From contig JALPRQ010000001.1 of NCBI GenBank assembly GCA_023630215.1, positions 1 to 64,000 of the forward strand: a stretch of 64,000 nt of DNA, written 5' to 3'. Made by a program: the position numbers and the translations under genes. This stretch comes from Rhodobacteraceae bacterium NBU2976 (lineage in GTDB: Bacteria > Pseudomonadota > Alphaproteobacteria > Rhodobacterales > Rhodobacteraceae). Below are positions 28,320-37,255 of the stretch, piece after piece. Below the pieces are notes generated by a model. It was not told the DNA's origin. It saw nothing but the letters and a program-made list of their open reading frames with translations, and searched no databases. Positions within the stretch are counted from its first letter, which is position 1; the number at the start of each line of letters is the position of its first letter.

Positions 28320-29503
28320 GCCTTCACGAACAGTTTGCGGGGTGTGTTACACAGCGTTTCCGCCGAGCCGCTATCCTGAATCAACAGGGTTTCGGTGATT
28401 TCCAGACCCCATGTCTGTTGCCAGATGCCGGGCATGAAATGAAAGCTCATCCCCGGGACAAGGACCGTGCGGTCTGTTGGGCGGAGGGAATAGGTGCGCT
28501 CCCCCCAGTCGGGCGGGTAGCTAAGACCAATGGGGTAACCGCAGCGGCCATCCTTGTAGATACCGGATTTTTCCAAGACGCGGTAGAAAGCAGAGGCAAC
28601 CTCGCCTGCTGTGTTGCCCGGGCGGGCGGCTTCGATACCGGCTGCGATACCCTCCAGCACAGCATCCTCGGCCGCCAGAAATTCGGCAGGTGGTTTGCCA
28701 AGGAAAATCGTGCGGCTTTGCGGACAATGGTAGCGACGATAGACGCCTGCAATTTCGAAAAATGTACCTTCACCTTTGACAAAAGGTTTATCGGACCACG
28801 TCAGATGCGCAGCGCTGGCGTCTTCGCCTGACGGCATCAAGGGCACAATGGCGGGGTAATCGCCACCAAACGGACCGTCCGTGTCCTCTCCTCCCCAGAT
28901 CCCGGTTTTGAAAATCTCTGCCGCGACTTCGTTCTTGCGTTTGCCGGGTTCGACAATGTCCAGAATGCGGGCGTGCATGTTTTCGACAATCAGCGCGGCG
29001 CGGCGCAGATAGGCAACCTCGGCGGGCGATTTCACCGCGCGCTCCCAGTTGACGGTGCCAGTGCCATCTTTCAGATCGCCCAGCTCTTCGGACAGGACCT
29101 GATGGGCGCGGGCAGAGTAATAGTAGTTCTCCATCTCCACCCCGACATTCTCCAGCCAATTGCGCTCGCGCAGAACACCTGCCAGATGCTGCATTGCATG
29201 GCGGTCTTCGGCCATGACGAAATGGTCCGGGTAACCGATAATGTCGTCCGTGCCCATGTAACAGGTGCGAAGCGCCCCATTCGCATCCATTGCCCGACCC
29301 CAAAAAACCGGGTCACCAGAAGGGCCGACAATCACCGCTTGATGTACATAAAATGACCAGCCGTCATACCCTGTCAGCCAAGCCATGTTGGACGGGTCAC
29401 TTACAACAAGCGTTTCGATGCCGCGTGCCTCCATCCCTTTGCGGACCTTGGCAAGTCGGGTGGCATATTCGGCGCGAGAGAAGGGTAGATCGACATCGGG
29501 CAT
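28316..29503 (-). CDS. doeA: M24 family hydrolase, ectoine hydrolase (DoeA)-like
   Basis: A 395-residue creatinase/aminopeptidase P-fold protein. The N-terminal part (SNMAWLTGYDGWSFYVHQ, IIGYPDH) closely resembles DoeA/EutD ectoine hydrolases as I know them. Where M24 peptidases have two aspartates in DFGAxYxGYxSDxTRT, this protein has FEIAGVYRRYHCPQSRT, so the metal site is incomplete, as in creatinase. The ATG at 29503 follows the ribosome binding site AAGGAGG; a frame to 29536 is dismissed. The partner gene doeB and ectoine uptake genes are not in the window; instead the gene overlaps recQ. Family call good, exact substrate inferred. Confidence 0.75.
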   Translation of the reverse strand: MPDVDLPFSRAEYATRLAKVRKGMEARGIETLVVSDPSNMAWLTGYDGWSFYVHQAVIVGPSGDPVFWGRAMDANGALRTCYMGTDDIIGYPDHFVMAEDRHAMQHLAGVLRERNWLENVGVEMENYYYSARAHQVLSEELGDLKDGTGTVNWERAVKSPAEVAYLRRAALIVENMHARILDIVEPGKRKNEVAAEIFKTGIWGGEDTDGPFGGDYPAIVPLMPSGEDASAAHLTWSDKPFVKGEGTFFEIAGVYRRYHCPQSRTIFLGKPPAEFLAAEDAVLEGIAAGIEAARPGNTAGEVASAFYRVLEKSGIYKDGRCGYPIGLSYPPDWGERTYSLRPTDRTVLVPGMSFHFMPGIWQQTWGLEITETLLIQDSGSAETLCNTPRKLFVKA

Positions 29504-29885
29504 ATTCGGCCTCCTTTTGGTGGGGCAAGCTGTCATTTTGCGCCAAAAGTCGCAATGGAAAAATGTTCAGCGCTTACCAGTTGGTAACGTTTGATTCCTA
29601 AGACTTGCTGAAAGATTTGGAAGAATACGCAAATGGTCTGTGACCTGCCACTGGTCACGCTAAGAAGTTTGCCGCGTCCCGCCCTGGCTATGGCTCAGGA
29701 CGGCGACGCGGCGTTATGAAATGGGAAAACAATCGACGCCTCGGGGGAAACTATGCGCCAAATGCACCTGCCCCTACGCATGAGAAGGTTGACGGACTTC
29801 TCAAGTGGTGTGGTGTTTTTCTACCGCACCCACCTGAAATGGCGCGCCGGGCAGAACATTGTGGATGCCCGGCGGATTATCAGTA
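29504..29885. other. Intergenic stretch between M24 gene and DsbA-like gene
   Basis: About 380 bases. The left end must hold the promoter of the M24 gene. A plus-strand frame (29753-29950) could encode about 65 arginine-rich residues but overlaps the 3' end of the DsbA-like gene and lacks a good ribosome binding site; I do not call it. A hairpin at 29846-29873 is listed separately. I see nothing else. Confidence 0.4.
29846..29873 (-). terminator. Possible terminator hairpin after the DsbA-like gene
   Basis: GCCGGGCA (29846-29853) and TGCCCGGC (29866-29873) form an 8-base-pair stem with a 12-base loop, 13 bases beyond the stop codon of the DsbA-like gene. There is no T-run on the minus strand after it, so termination efficiency is doubtful. 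Confidence 0.35.
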
Positions 29886-30515
29886 TCAATTCTCGGCCAA
29901 TATCCGGTCGAATTCTGCGACAAAACTTTCGTAGGGCATGTTCTTCATGACGGTGCCATTAATGACAAAGGTCGGCGTGCCTTCGATCTGGTCGGCTTCG
30001 ATATCCGCAGTCGATGCCGTAACCAACGCCTGCGCATGGGCATTGTCCTGCATGCAGGCTTCCATTTCGGCGTCATTCATCCCGGCCAGCCGCCCCATGG
30101 CATAGAGGTTGTTCACCACATCCACCGCCGTATCACCACGCGTCCAAACCGCCTGTTGATCATAGATCATCTTGACGATCCCGAAATACCGTTCCTGCCC
30201 ACCGCAACGCGCCAGCAGATCCGCCCACAAGCCAAGACGGTCAAAATATACGGGGCGATAGACCATGCGGACCTTGCCAGTATCGATATAATTTTCCTTG
30301 ATCCGGGGATAGACGTTCTGATGGAACGCCTGGCAATGCGGACAGGTAAAGGACGCATACTCGATCAGGGTAATGGGTGCGTTTTCGTCACCATAGGCCA
30401 TGACCTCGACCGGCAAATCGGAAATCGCCTGACCCAGGGCTGGCAAGGCGGTGCTTGCCGCACCACCGGCGATCAGGGCAAGCGCCGCGCGGCGCGAGAA
30501 TGACATCGGGTTCAT
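29886..30515 (-). CDS. DsbA-family periplasmic thiol-disulfide oxidoreductase
   Basis: A 209-residue thioredoxin-fold protein with the active site CPHC (in EYASFTCPHCQAFHQNVYP, about residues 55-73) and the cis-proline in IEGTPTFVING. The N terminus MSFSRRAALALIAGGAAST looks like a twin-arginine signal. It probably oxidises or isomerises disulfides of exported proteins. It lies 17 bases downstream of the dciA-like gene on the same strand, an arrangement known in related genomes. Substrate range is unknown. Confidence 0.92.
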   Translation of the reverse strand: MNPMSFSRRAALALIAGGAASTALPALGQAISDLPVEVMAYGDENAPITLIEYASFTCPHCQAFHQNVYPRIKENYIDTGKVRMVYRPVYFDRLGLWADLLARCGGQERYFGIVKMIYDQQAVWTRGDTAVDVVNNLYAMGRLAGMNDAEMEACMQDNAHAQALVTASTADIEADQIEGTPTFVINGTVMKNMPYESFVAEFDRILAEN

Positions 30516-30532
30516 ATCAGATCCTTTCGGAA

Positions 30533-31063
30533 TTATCGGGTTAAGATGCTGTGGCCCAAGCGCTCTAGCGATGCGCGCAATCCGTCATCTGCAATGCCGG
30601 ACGTGTCACGATGCAACGCGTCCGCCTGTTCTGGACGCAAGGGCTTCTGTTGGGGTTTGGGCGTAAATTCTGCTGACAGCTCGGCAAACCCGTGGGTCGC
30701 TGTCTGGGTCAGTTTGATGCGTGAAATGGCGTTATATCCATAACAGGCATTCACCATTTGCTGAATGTCATGCAGTCGCATCTGGATTTCTGGGGCATGC
30801 GCACCATCGACAAGCAGGGTCAGTGTCGCCCCAAATCCTTCGCGGGCATAGGAAACCTTGACCGGGCGCGCATGCGTCGCAATCTCGGTCCCGACAATCT
30901 CGGTCCAACGCGTCAACAGCTTCACTTGTGCAAAGCCTCGCTTTTCAGACACGCCGCGGACCCGATCAGACACCAATCCGCCCGTATGCGTAAATCCTCG
31001 CGCCCGGCGGGTTGCCGCGGAGGGCTTGTCATTTTGCAATTTGGCGTCAGAGTCGCGGCTCAT
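30533..31063 (-). CDS. DciA-like / DUF721 domain protein
   Basis: A 176-residue protein with a DUF721 (DciA family) domain: VKLLTRWTEIVGTEIATHARPVKV, then TLTLLVDGAHAPEIQMRLHDIQQMVNACYG, which is an RNA/DNA-binding KH-like fold. DciA proteins are predicted loaders or operators of the replicative helicase. The C-terminal part (KPLRPEQADALHRDTSG) is low in complexity. The frame opens at 31081, but the ATG at 31063 has CAGGA seven bases upstream. It is divergent from mutY, with about 80 bases between starts. Confidence 0.82.
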   Translation of the reverse strand: MSRDSDAKLQNDKPSAATRRARGFTHTGGLVSDRVRGVSEKRGFAQVKLLTRWTEIVGTEIATHARPVKVSYAREGFGATLTLLVDGAHAPEIQMRLHDIQQMVNACYGYNAISRIKLTQTATHGFAELSAEFTPKPQQKPLRPEQADALHRDTSGIADDGLRASLERLGHSILTR

Positions 31064-31146
31064 GAGAATCCTGTTATTCATCCGTGGTTACATTAGCGTT
31101 CCGTGTACGAAGGTCCAGAGATTGCGTGACCCGCAGGGGATAAACC

Positions 31147-32202
31147 TTGCGTGATACGACCGCGATCCGCGAAAGTCTGCTGACATGGTATGATCAACAG
31201 GCTCGGATTCTGCCTTGGCGCGTCCCACCTGATCGCAGCAAGCGTGGTGAGCGCCCTGACCCCTATCGTGTCTGGCTGTCAGAAATCATGCTGCAACAGA
31301 CGACCGTAGCTGCCGTCAAAAGCTATTTCCGGACTTTCACCGACGCTTGGCCCGACATACACGCGCTGGCGCAGGCGCAGGATGATGACGTCATGGCGGC
31401 ATGGGCGGGGCTGGGTTATTACGCGCGTGCCAGAAACCTGTTGGCCTGCGCGCGTATCGTGTCGGGTCAGTTAAACGGAACCTTCCCGCAATCCGCGGAA
31501 GAACTTCAAAAATTGCCGGGGATCGGTCCCTATACGTCGGCGGCCATCTCCGCCATCGCCTTTGGCCAGCGTGCCGTGGTGGTGGATGGAAATGTCGAAC
31601 GGGTGATGGCCCGACTGTTTGCCATTGCCGACCCACTTCCCGCCAGCAAACCAGTCTTGTACGCCCTCGCCGATCCGTTGACCCCAACGGACCGGCCCGG
31701 TGATTTTGCACAGGCGGTGATGGACCTTGGCGCAACAATTTGCGGTCGAAGCCCAAAGTGCGAACAGTGCCCACTGGCCAGATATTGCGAGGGGCGCGCC
31801 AAAGGCATCGCCGCCCAGTTACCCGCAAAACCCGCGAAAACGCCAAAACCGGTGCGCCAAGGTGTTGGCTGGCTGGCGGCGACACCGAAGGGCTTCATGC
31901 TGGAACGTCGCCCGCCCAACGGGCTGCTCGGTGGATTGTTCGGCATTCCCGTTACGGGCCTTGACGGAGGCAAGACCGATACCCCCCCATTTCCAGCCGA
32001 TTGGCACGCGCTCGACGGCACCATTAGCCACACCTTTACCCATTTCCGGTTCGAAGCCGAAATTTGTGTGGCCACGTTACCAGCAGGTTTCTCCTATGAC
32101 GGACCGCTAATTCTGGTGAATACAACACTGCCCGAAGACGCCTTCCCGACCCTGTTTCGCAAGATCTACCGCCACGGCAAGGCCGGGCTGGACTTGCTCT
32201 AA
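31147..32202 (+). CDS. mutY: A/G-specific adenine DNA glycosylase
   Basis: Removes adenine mispaired with 8-oxoguanine. 351 residues. Shows the catalytic SEIMLQQTTVAAV, helix-hairpin-helix LPGIGPYTSAAI (no lysine, as in MutY rather than endonuclease III), the catalytic Asp in VVDGNVERVMAR, and the Fe-S loop CGRSPKCEQCPLARYC. The first two cysteines are separated by five residues, where MutY and Nth normally have six. The C-terminal MutT-like recognition domain is present (SHTFTHFRFEAEI). The start is TTG at 31147 with AGGGGA eight bases upstream. It is divergent from the dciA-like gene. Confidence 0.95.
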   Translation: MRDTTAIRESLLTWYDQQARILPWRVPPDRSKRGERPDPYRVWLSEIMLQQTTVAAVKSYFRTFTDAWPDIHALAQAQDDDVMAAWAGLGYYARARNLLACARIVSGQLNGTFPQSAEELQKLPGIGPYTSAAISAIAFGQRAVVVDGNVERVMARLFAIADPLPASKPVLYALADPLTPTDRPGDFAQAVMDLGATICGRSPKCEQCPLARYCEGRAKGIAAQLPAKPAKTPKPVRQGVGWLAATPKGFMLERRPPNGLLGGLFGIPVTGLDGGKTDTPPFPADWHALDGTISHTFTHFRFEAEICVATLPAGFSYDGPLILVNTTLPEDAFPTLFRKIYRHGKAGLDLL

Positions 32203-32247
32203 CGTCAACAATCATGGAAAATCTGTTTGAATACGACGGAGATCACG

Positions 32248-33372
32248 ATGTCCGAAACCAAACAGATTGGTAGCGCCGCCCCGTTCTGGGTGTCGATTAT
32301 CCTTGCGCTTCTGGTATTCGTTGCCGCTGTTTTTGGTGGCTGGACGATCTTTCTCGTTCCTCTTTACGGATTGATCATTTCGTCCGTCATCGACGGTATC
32401 CTTGGAGATAATGAGGATAATGTTGACCCCAACACGGATACAAAGCTGCTATATTGGCACCAGTTGGTCACCCTGATCTGGGCCCCATTGCAATTCGCCT
32501 TCATCTTCTTCAGCCTGATCGCCGCCACGCGGTTTAACCATTTGTCGACGCAGGAAAGCATCTGGCTTTTCGTTGCGATGGGGGTCGCAACCGGGGGGGT
32601 TGGAATTGTCTATGCGCATGAACTGATCCATCAAAAAGACCGGTTCGAACGGGCGCTTGGGGATTTTCTGCTGGCGATGGTCATGTATGGGCATTTCCGC
32701 ACCAAACATATCCTTATTCACCATCGCTATGTTGGCACGCCCGCCGACCCGGTCACCGCCCGCTATAACGAAGGTTTTCATCGGTTTTTCTGGCGCTTGC
32801 TGCCGCAGGGATTTCTTGCGTCGTGGCGGATAGAGGCGTCGCGTCTGGCCAAGCGCGACCTGCCGGTTTGGCATCGCTCCAACCCGTTTTGGCGTTATGT
32901 TGGCTGGGCCAGTGCGATGTTGTTGCTTGCGATCTGGATCGGGGGCGCGTTCGGGGGGCTCTTGTTCGCCATTCAAGCGTTTATTGCTATCCTGTTTCTG
33001 GAACTCACCAATTATGTCGAACATTACGGTCTGGTGCGCAAACATCTGGGGGATGGTAAATATGAACATATCAAGCCGCATCATTCATGGAACAGCTCGC
33101 GCGAATTTACCAACTATCTTCTGATCAATTTGCAACGTCATTCTGACCACCATTACAAACCGGATCGTCGCTTTCCCTTGTTACAGACCTATGATTCTGC
33201 CGAAGCGCCGCAAATTCCATTTGGCTATCCGATCATGGCCGCAATGGCGCTGATCCCCCCGCTTTGGCGGCGCGTCATGAACCCGCGCGTGCGCAAGTGG
33301 CGTGCCATGTATTACCCCGAGATTTCCGACTGGACCCCGTATCGCAACGCAACCAATCCCATGCCGCGCTAG
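32248..33372 (+). CDS. alkB: AlkB-type membrane alkane hydroxylase
   Basis: Di-iron membrane hydroxylase, about 374 residues with six membrane helices. All histidine motifs are visible: HELIHQ, KHILIHHRY, NYVEHYGL and LQRHSDHHY followed by PDRRFPLLQTYDSAEAPQIPFGYP, the AlkB signature. Alkane 1-monooxygenases hydroxylate terminal carbons of medium-chain alkanes with electrons from rubredoxin. No rubredoxin or reductase gene is adjacent. The ATG at 32248 follows CGGAGA; a TTG at 32227 is less likely. The tail overlaps the convergent adaptor gene by 4 bases. Related AlkB-like proteins can act on other chains, so the substrate is inferred. Confidence 0.9.
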   Translation: MSETKQIGSAAPFWVSIILALLVFVAAVFGGWTIFLVPLYGLIISSVIDGILGDNEDNVDPNTDTKLLYWHQLVTLIWAPLQFAFIFFSLIAATRFNHLSTQESIWLFVAMGVATGGVGIVYAHELIHQKDRFERALGDFLLAMVMYGHFRTKHILIHHRYVGTPADPVTARYNEGFHRFFWRLLPQGFLASWRIEASRLAKRDLPVWHRSNPFWRYVGWASAMLLLAIWIGGAFGGLLFAIQAFIAILFLELTNYVEHYGLVRKHLGDGKYEHIKPHHSWNSSREFTNYLLINLQRHSDHHYKPDRRFPLLQTYDSAEAPQIPFGYPIMAAMALIPPLWRRVMNPRVRKWRAMYYPEISDWTPYRNATNPMPR

Positions 33373-34655
33373 TCTTCGCGAAACGCCCGGACGAAATAAT
33401 CGGTTAGCGGCTTGGTCAGATAGGCAAGCGGAGTGCGATCTGCCGTCTTCAAGAAGGCTTGCACTGGCATTCCGGGCACCAGCTCGTTCGTGTCCATCGC
33501 GGCAATTTCGTCCGCGTTCGGGGCTATCTCGGCGGTATAGTAATTCTCGCCCGTGATCTCGTCGACAAAAACGTCCGCGGACAGATTCACCACTTCGCCC
33601 AGGATGACCGGAGTGGTCCGTGTATCAAAGGCGGTGAAATGCAGACTGGCAATCTGGCCATTGTGAACCTGATCAATATGCAGCGCCGGAATGCGGGCCG
33701 ACACGATCAGGTTGGCATCGGATGGAATGATATAAAGGATCGGGTCCGCCGGGCGAACCACCGAGCGGAGCGTGTTGAACCGCATTCCAAACACATCACC
33801 CGCAATCGGCGCGCGCACGTCCAGCCGTAGCAGGGTTTCGTCAATGCTACGCAGTCGTTCACGCAATTCGATCTCCTGAAAGGACAGGTCGCGCAGCGCC
33901 CCGATCACTTCCTCGCGTCGGGCGGTTTCCAGACGCAGGCGTTCCACCTCGATTTCAGCAATGCGGCCTTTGTTTTCGGCGATCAGGGCAATCAGGGCCC
34001 CGATCTCTCCTTCCAGACGTGCGGACTCGCGTTGCAAAGAGCGGACCTTGGCGCTTTGAGACAGACCCCGTGACAGCAGGTTCTGTTCGTCAATCAGTTC
34101 TTCCTCGATCAGCAGTTTTTGCGTCTCCAGCGCTTGCAACTGGGCGGAATTTCCGTCGATCTGGTTTCCGATCTGTTGGATTTTTTCGACCAAAAGCGCC
34201 TGCTCGCGCGATAGCGCTTCCCGACGGGCGTTGAACAGGTCTTGCTGACCGCTTGACAGACCTGCAACCCGGCCCTCTGCCTCCGCCAGCAAAAGGTCAG
34301 GGGCGAATGTGATCGTATCCAGCCCGTCGCGCTCTGCCTCCAATCGCGACACACGGGCCGAAATTTCCAGCAACTGCCCGGTTATCAAGTTCTGATCGTT
34401 ACGCAATAACGTATCGTCAAACCGCATCAGCACATCCCCTGCCGCGACCCGGTCACCGTCACCAACCAGAATGGCCCCGATCACGCCACCATCGGGATGC
34501 TGAACGACCTGACGGTTATCTTCGACTTGCACCTGCCCAAAGGTGACAATCGCACCCGAAATCTGTGTCAAGGCCGCCCAGCCGCCCAATCCGCCAACCA
34601 GAAGCACCAGCGCGGCGAACCCGATCAGATAATATTTCCGGTTGCCCCACATCAT
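33369..34655 (-). CDS. Type I secretion periplasmic adaptor (HlyD family)
   Basis: A 428-residue membrane fusion protein. One N-terminal membrane segment (YYLIGFAALVLLVGGLGGW) is followed by the lipoyl-like strand VQVEDNRQVVQHPDGGVI, a long coiled coil (about residues 90-260, rich in leucine, glutamate and arginine), and the beta-barrel domain with DVRAPIAGDVFGM and PGMPVQAFLKT. It bridges the ABC exporter to an outer-membrane channel. Its start overlaps the stop of the exporter ATPase gene (ATGA), so the pair is coupled. No outer-membrane TolC gene is nearby. Confidence 0.93.
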   Translation of the reverse strand: MMWGNRKYYLIGFAALVLLVGGLGGWAALTQISGAIVTFGQVQVEDNRQVVQHPDGGVIGAILVGDGDRVAAGDVLMRFDDTLLRNDQNLITGQLLEISARVSRLEAERDGLDTITFAPDLLLAEAEGRVAGLSSGQQDLFNARREALSREQALLVEKIQQIGNQIDGNSAQLQALETQKLLIEEELIDEQNLLSRGLSQSAKVRSLQRESARLEGEIGALIALIAENKGRIAEIEVERLRLETARREEVIGALRDLSFQEIELRERLRSIDETLLRLDVRAPIAGDVFGMRFNTLRSVVRPADPILYIIPSDANLIVSARIPALHIDQVHNGQIASLHFTAFDTRTTPVILGEVVNLSADVFVDEITGENYYTAEIAPNADEIAAMDTNELVPGMPVQAFLKTADRTPLAYLTKPLTDYFVRAFRED

Positions 34656-36367
34656 GTCACCTCGGTGGGTTTGATGGCCTGCGCCACCTGTTCATGATTG
34701 GCCACCTGTGCGCGCAACACCTCGTCACGCGGACCCAGCGCCTTGACCAACCCGTCCTGCAACACCAGAAGCAGATCGCATTCCGCAATCCCCGAGGGGC
34801 GATGCGCCATGATGATCACAGCCTTGTCGGCAGATTTGAAACTGCGGATCGCCTGATTAAGCGCTGCACTTCCCTCGGCATCAAGGTTGGAGTTCGGCTC
34901 GTCCAGCACCAGAATCTGTGGGTCCCCATAAAGCGCACGCGCCAGTCCGATTCGCTGCCGCTGCCCACCTGACAGGGGCATCAGGTCTGGCGATAAAACC
35001 GTATCATACCCATCGGCAAATCGGACGATCATGTCATGCGCCCCAGCCAATTTGGCAGCCGCGATAACCGCTTCCGAATCCGGGTTAACTGCAAGGCGCG
35101 CGATATTTTCCGCAACCGTTCCCTGAAACAGGGTCACATCCTGCGGCAGATACCCGACATATCGGCCCAGGTCTTCGCCATATTGATCAAGTGTTGCCCC
35201 GTCCAATCGAATTTTTCCCGCACTCGGCGCGACAATCCCGGTCAGCAACCGCGCCAAGGTCGACTTGCCCGATGCACTTGGCCCGATGATGCCCAGCGCT
35301 TGACCCGGGCGAAGAGTGAAGCTGATCCCACGCAGAACGGGCTGTTGCCCCGCCTGCAACACTTGGCTAACTGATTGCACTTCGATCAATGCGTTCGGGC
35401 GCAAAAGTCGCGTTTGCGGCAGTTTTTGCGTTCCAGCCGCAGCATATTTCAACAAGGATGCCCATCCCTGACGCGCACGTGCAATGATCGGCCAATGCGC
35501 GATGGTCTGTTCCACAGGCGCAAGCGCGCGCCCCATCAGGATCGAACTCGCGATCATCGCCCCCGCTGTGATCTGCCCACGCAATACCAACAGCGCGCCC
35601 AGCGCCAATATCGCGGATTGCAGGAAAAACCGGAACGTGCGTGACAAAGTTCCATATAGCCCCGACACGTCCGAGGCCCGTATCTGCGCCTCCAGCGATG
35701 TGGTGCGGACGGCTTGCCAACGTTGTGCCCCAGCCCCTTCCATCCCCAGACCACGGATCATGTCGGCCTGATCCTGGTATTCTGATGCCAGCCGCAACGC
35801 CTGTTGCGACGCCTCGTTTGCCGTGTGGTTGGGGTGATCTGCGGCAAATCTGTTCCCAATCGCGATCACCAAAAGCACCAAACCGCCCACCAGCGCCAAA
35901 ACGCCCAACCAGACGTTAAAGACAAAGATCACCGCGATAAACAGTGGTGCCCAAGGCAAATCCATCAGCGCAAACAGCGCGGGTGAAGACATGAACCGCT
36001 GCACGGCTTCAGAGTCGGTGACAATCCGGCGGTCAGGCCGCGACAATGTTGCGCGAAATAGACCTTCATCCAGCCCCGCCTGAAACCGCGCTCCAATACG
36101 GGCACCAATTCGACCACGCACATAATCCAGCAGCCCCATCAACACATAGAGAAAGATAACCAGAATAAGCAGGGACATCAGCGTTTCTTCGGACCGACTG
36201 CCCAGAACCCGATCATAGACCTGCAACATAAACAGCGGGCCGGTCAGCAGCAGGATATTCACGAAAAAACTGAAGACCGCGATCGACAGGAAATGCGGAG
36301 TCAGGGCACGGCGTAGCTTGCGTGCCTGTTGAAATAATGTGGCAGGCGTTGTCAGATTGTCACTCAA
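34652..36367 (-). CDS. Type I secretion ABC exporter (PrtD-like permease/ATPase)
   Basis: A 571-residue half transporter. Six membrane helices in the first 300 residues (starting with FLSIAVFSFFVNILLLTGPLFMLQVYDRVLGSR... family start), then an ATPase domain with Walker A GPSASGKST, signature LSGGQRQRIGLARALYG and Walker B ILVLDEPNSNLD. It lacks the N-terminal C39-like domain of HlyB, which places it with PrtD/AprD-type exporters of RTX proteases or other repeats-in-toxin proteins. No secreted RTX substrate lies in the window. It is divergent from mlaA. Confidence 0.92.
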   Translation of the reverse strand: MSDNLTTPATLFQQARKLRRALTPHFLSIAVFSFFVNILLLTGPLFMLQVYDRVLGSRSEETLMSLLILVIFLYVLMGLLDYVRGRIGARIGARFQAGLDEGLFRATLSRPDRRIVTDSEAVQRFMSSPALFALMDLPWAPLFIAVIFVFNVWLGVLALVGGLVLLVIAIGNRFAADHPNHTANEASQQALRLASEYQDQADMIRGLGMEGAGAQRWQAVRTTSLEAQIRASDVSGLYGTLSRTFRFFLQSAILALGALLVLRGQITAGAMIASSILMGRALAPVEQTIAHWPIIARARQGWASLLKYAAAGTQKLPQTRLLRPNALIEVQSVSQVLQAGQQPVLRGISFTLRPGQALGIIGPSASGKSTLARLLTGIVAPSAGKIRLDGATLDQYGEDLGRYVGYLPQDVTLFQGTVAENIARLAVNPDSEAVIAAAKLAGAHDMIVRFADGYDTVLSPDLMPLSGGQRQRIGLARALYGDPQILVLDEPNSNLDAEGSAALNQAIRSFKSADKAVIIMAHRPSGIAECDLLLVLQDGLVKALGPRDEVLRAQVANHEQVAQAIKPTEVT

Positions 36368-36523
36368 ATCGGCTATTTCGGTTTCAGTTCGGCGTTTATG
36401 TCACAGTTGAACAAGGTTTTAAGGGCGTTGGCGTTGGAATCTGTCACAACCCTAACTACAATGTATACTTAACGAAATGCTGAATTTTGTCTCTGATTGG
36501 AATTCTGAACGTTGGGGTGACGT

Positions 36524-37255
36524 TTGCGTATAGTCAAAACATTCGGTTTATTGGCGATATTCGGGCTTGCCGGATGTGCAGGCTCGGCGCCTGGTAATGA
36601 CGATATTTATGACCCGTTAGAACCCGTTAACCGTCAGGTTCACGAGTTCAATAAACTGGTGGATAGTGCTGTATTGCGACCAGCGTCGGACGTGTATGGC
36701 AGCGTCGTACCGGAAGAACTTCGTGCCATGGTCGATAACAGTGCGAACAATCTTTCCGCCCCCACTTTTGCGATCAATCATCTGTTGCAGGGCGACCCCG
36801 AAGAAGCATTCAGGACCACCGCCCGTTTTGTCCTGAATACCACGATTGGCCTTGGCGGATTGTTTGATCCCGCAACCGATCTTGGTCTGTTCAGTGCGCC
36901 GACGGACTTTGGCGAAACAATGGGGACTTGGGGCATTGCCGAGGGGCCGTATCTGGAACTGCCGTTCCTTGGTCCAAGCACCGCGCGTAATACAGTGGGT
37001 ATGGCGGTTGATTTTGCCATCGATCCGCTGCGGTATTTGATCGATTCACCGGAACGTGAATACTTGTTCCTGCTGAAAGGTGTAGATTTGGTCGGAGACC
37101 GCCATACTTACTCGGATCTGGTGGACGTGCTTTTGTATGAATCTGCCGACAGCTATGCGGCGCAGCGCCTGACGTTCCTGCAAAACAAACGGCGCAACAT
37201 TCAGGGGGAAACCTCGCTGGACGATTTGGAGGACCCATATGCGTTCGAATATTAA
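36524..37255 (+). CDS. mlaA: MlaA/VacJ family phospholipid-removing lipoprotein
   Basis: Outer-membrane lipoprotein of the Mla system, which removes phospholipids from the outer leaflet. 243 residues with a lipobox (FGLAGC, Cys18 the likely lipidated residue), YDPLEPVNRQVHEFN, and the family stretch TNTIGLGGLFD-like reading NTTIGLGGLFDPATD, then FGETMGTWGIAEGPYLELPFLGPS. The start is TTG at 36524 with GGGTGA upstream; an ATG start is not available. The gene mlaC overlaps its end by 17 bases. The other Mla genes (mlaFEDB) are not in the window. Confidence 0.93.
   Translation: MRIVKTFGLLAIFGLAGCAGSAPGNDDIYDPLEPVNRQVHEFNKLVDSAVLRPASDVYGSVVPEELRAMVDNSANNLSAPTFAINHLLQGDPEEAFRTTARFVLNTTIGLGGLFDPATDLGLFSAPTDFGETMGTWGIAEGPYLELPFLGPSTARNTVGMAVDFAIDPLRYLIDSPEREYLFLLKGVDLVGDRHTYSDLVDVLLYESADSYAAQRLTFLQNKRRNIQGETSLDDLEDPYAFEY

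Noticed and set aside
29753-29950. Arginine-rich plus-strand frame between the M24 and DsbA-like genes
   Set aside because: Overlaps the DsbA-like 3' end, lacks a ribosome binding site and includes a hairpin that looks like a terminator for the opposite gene.
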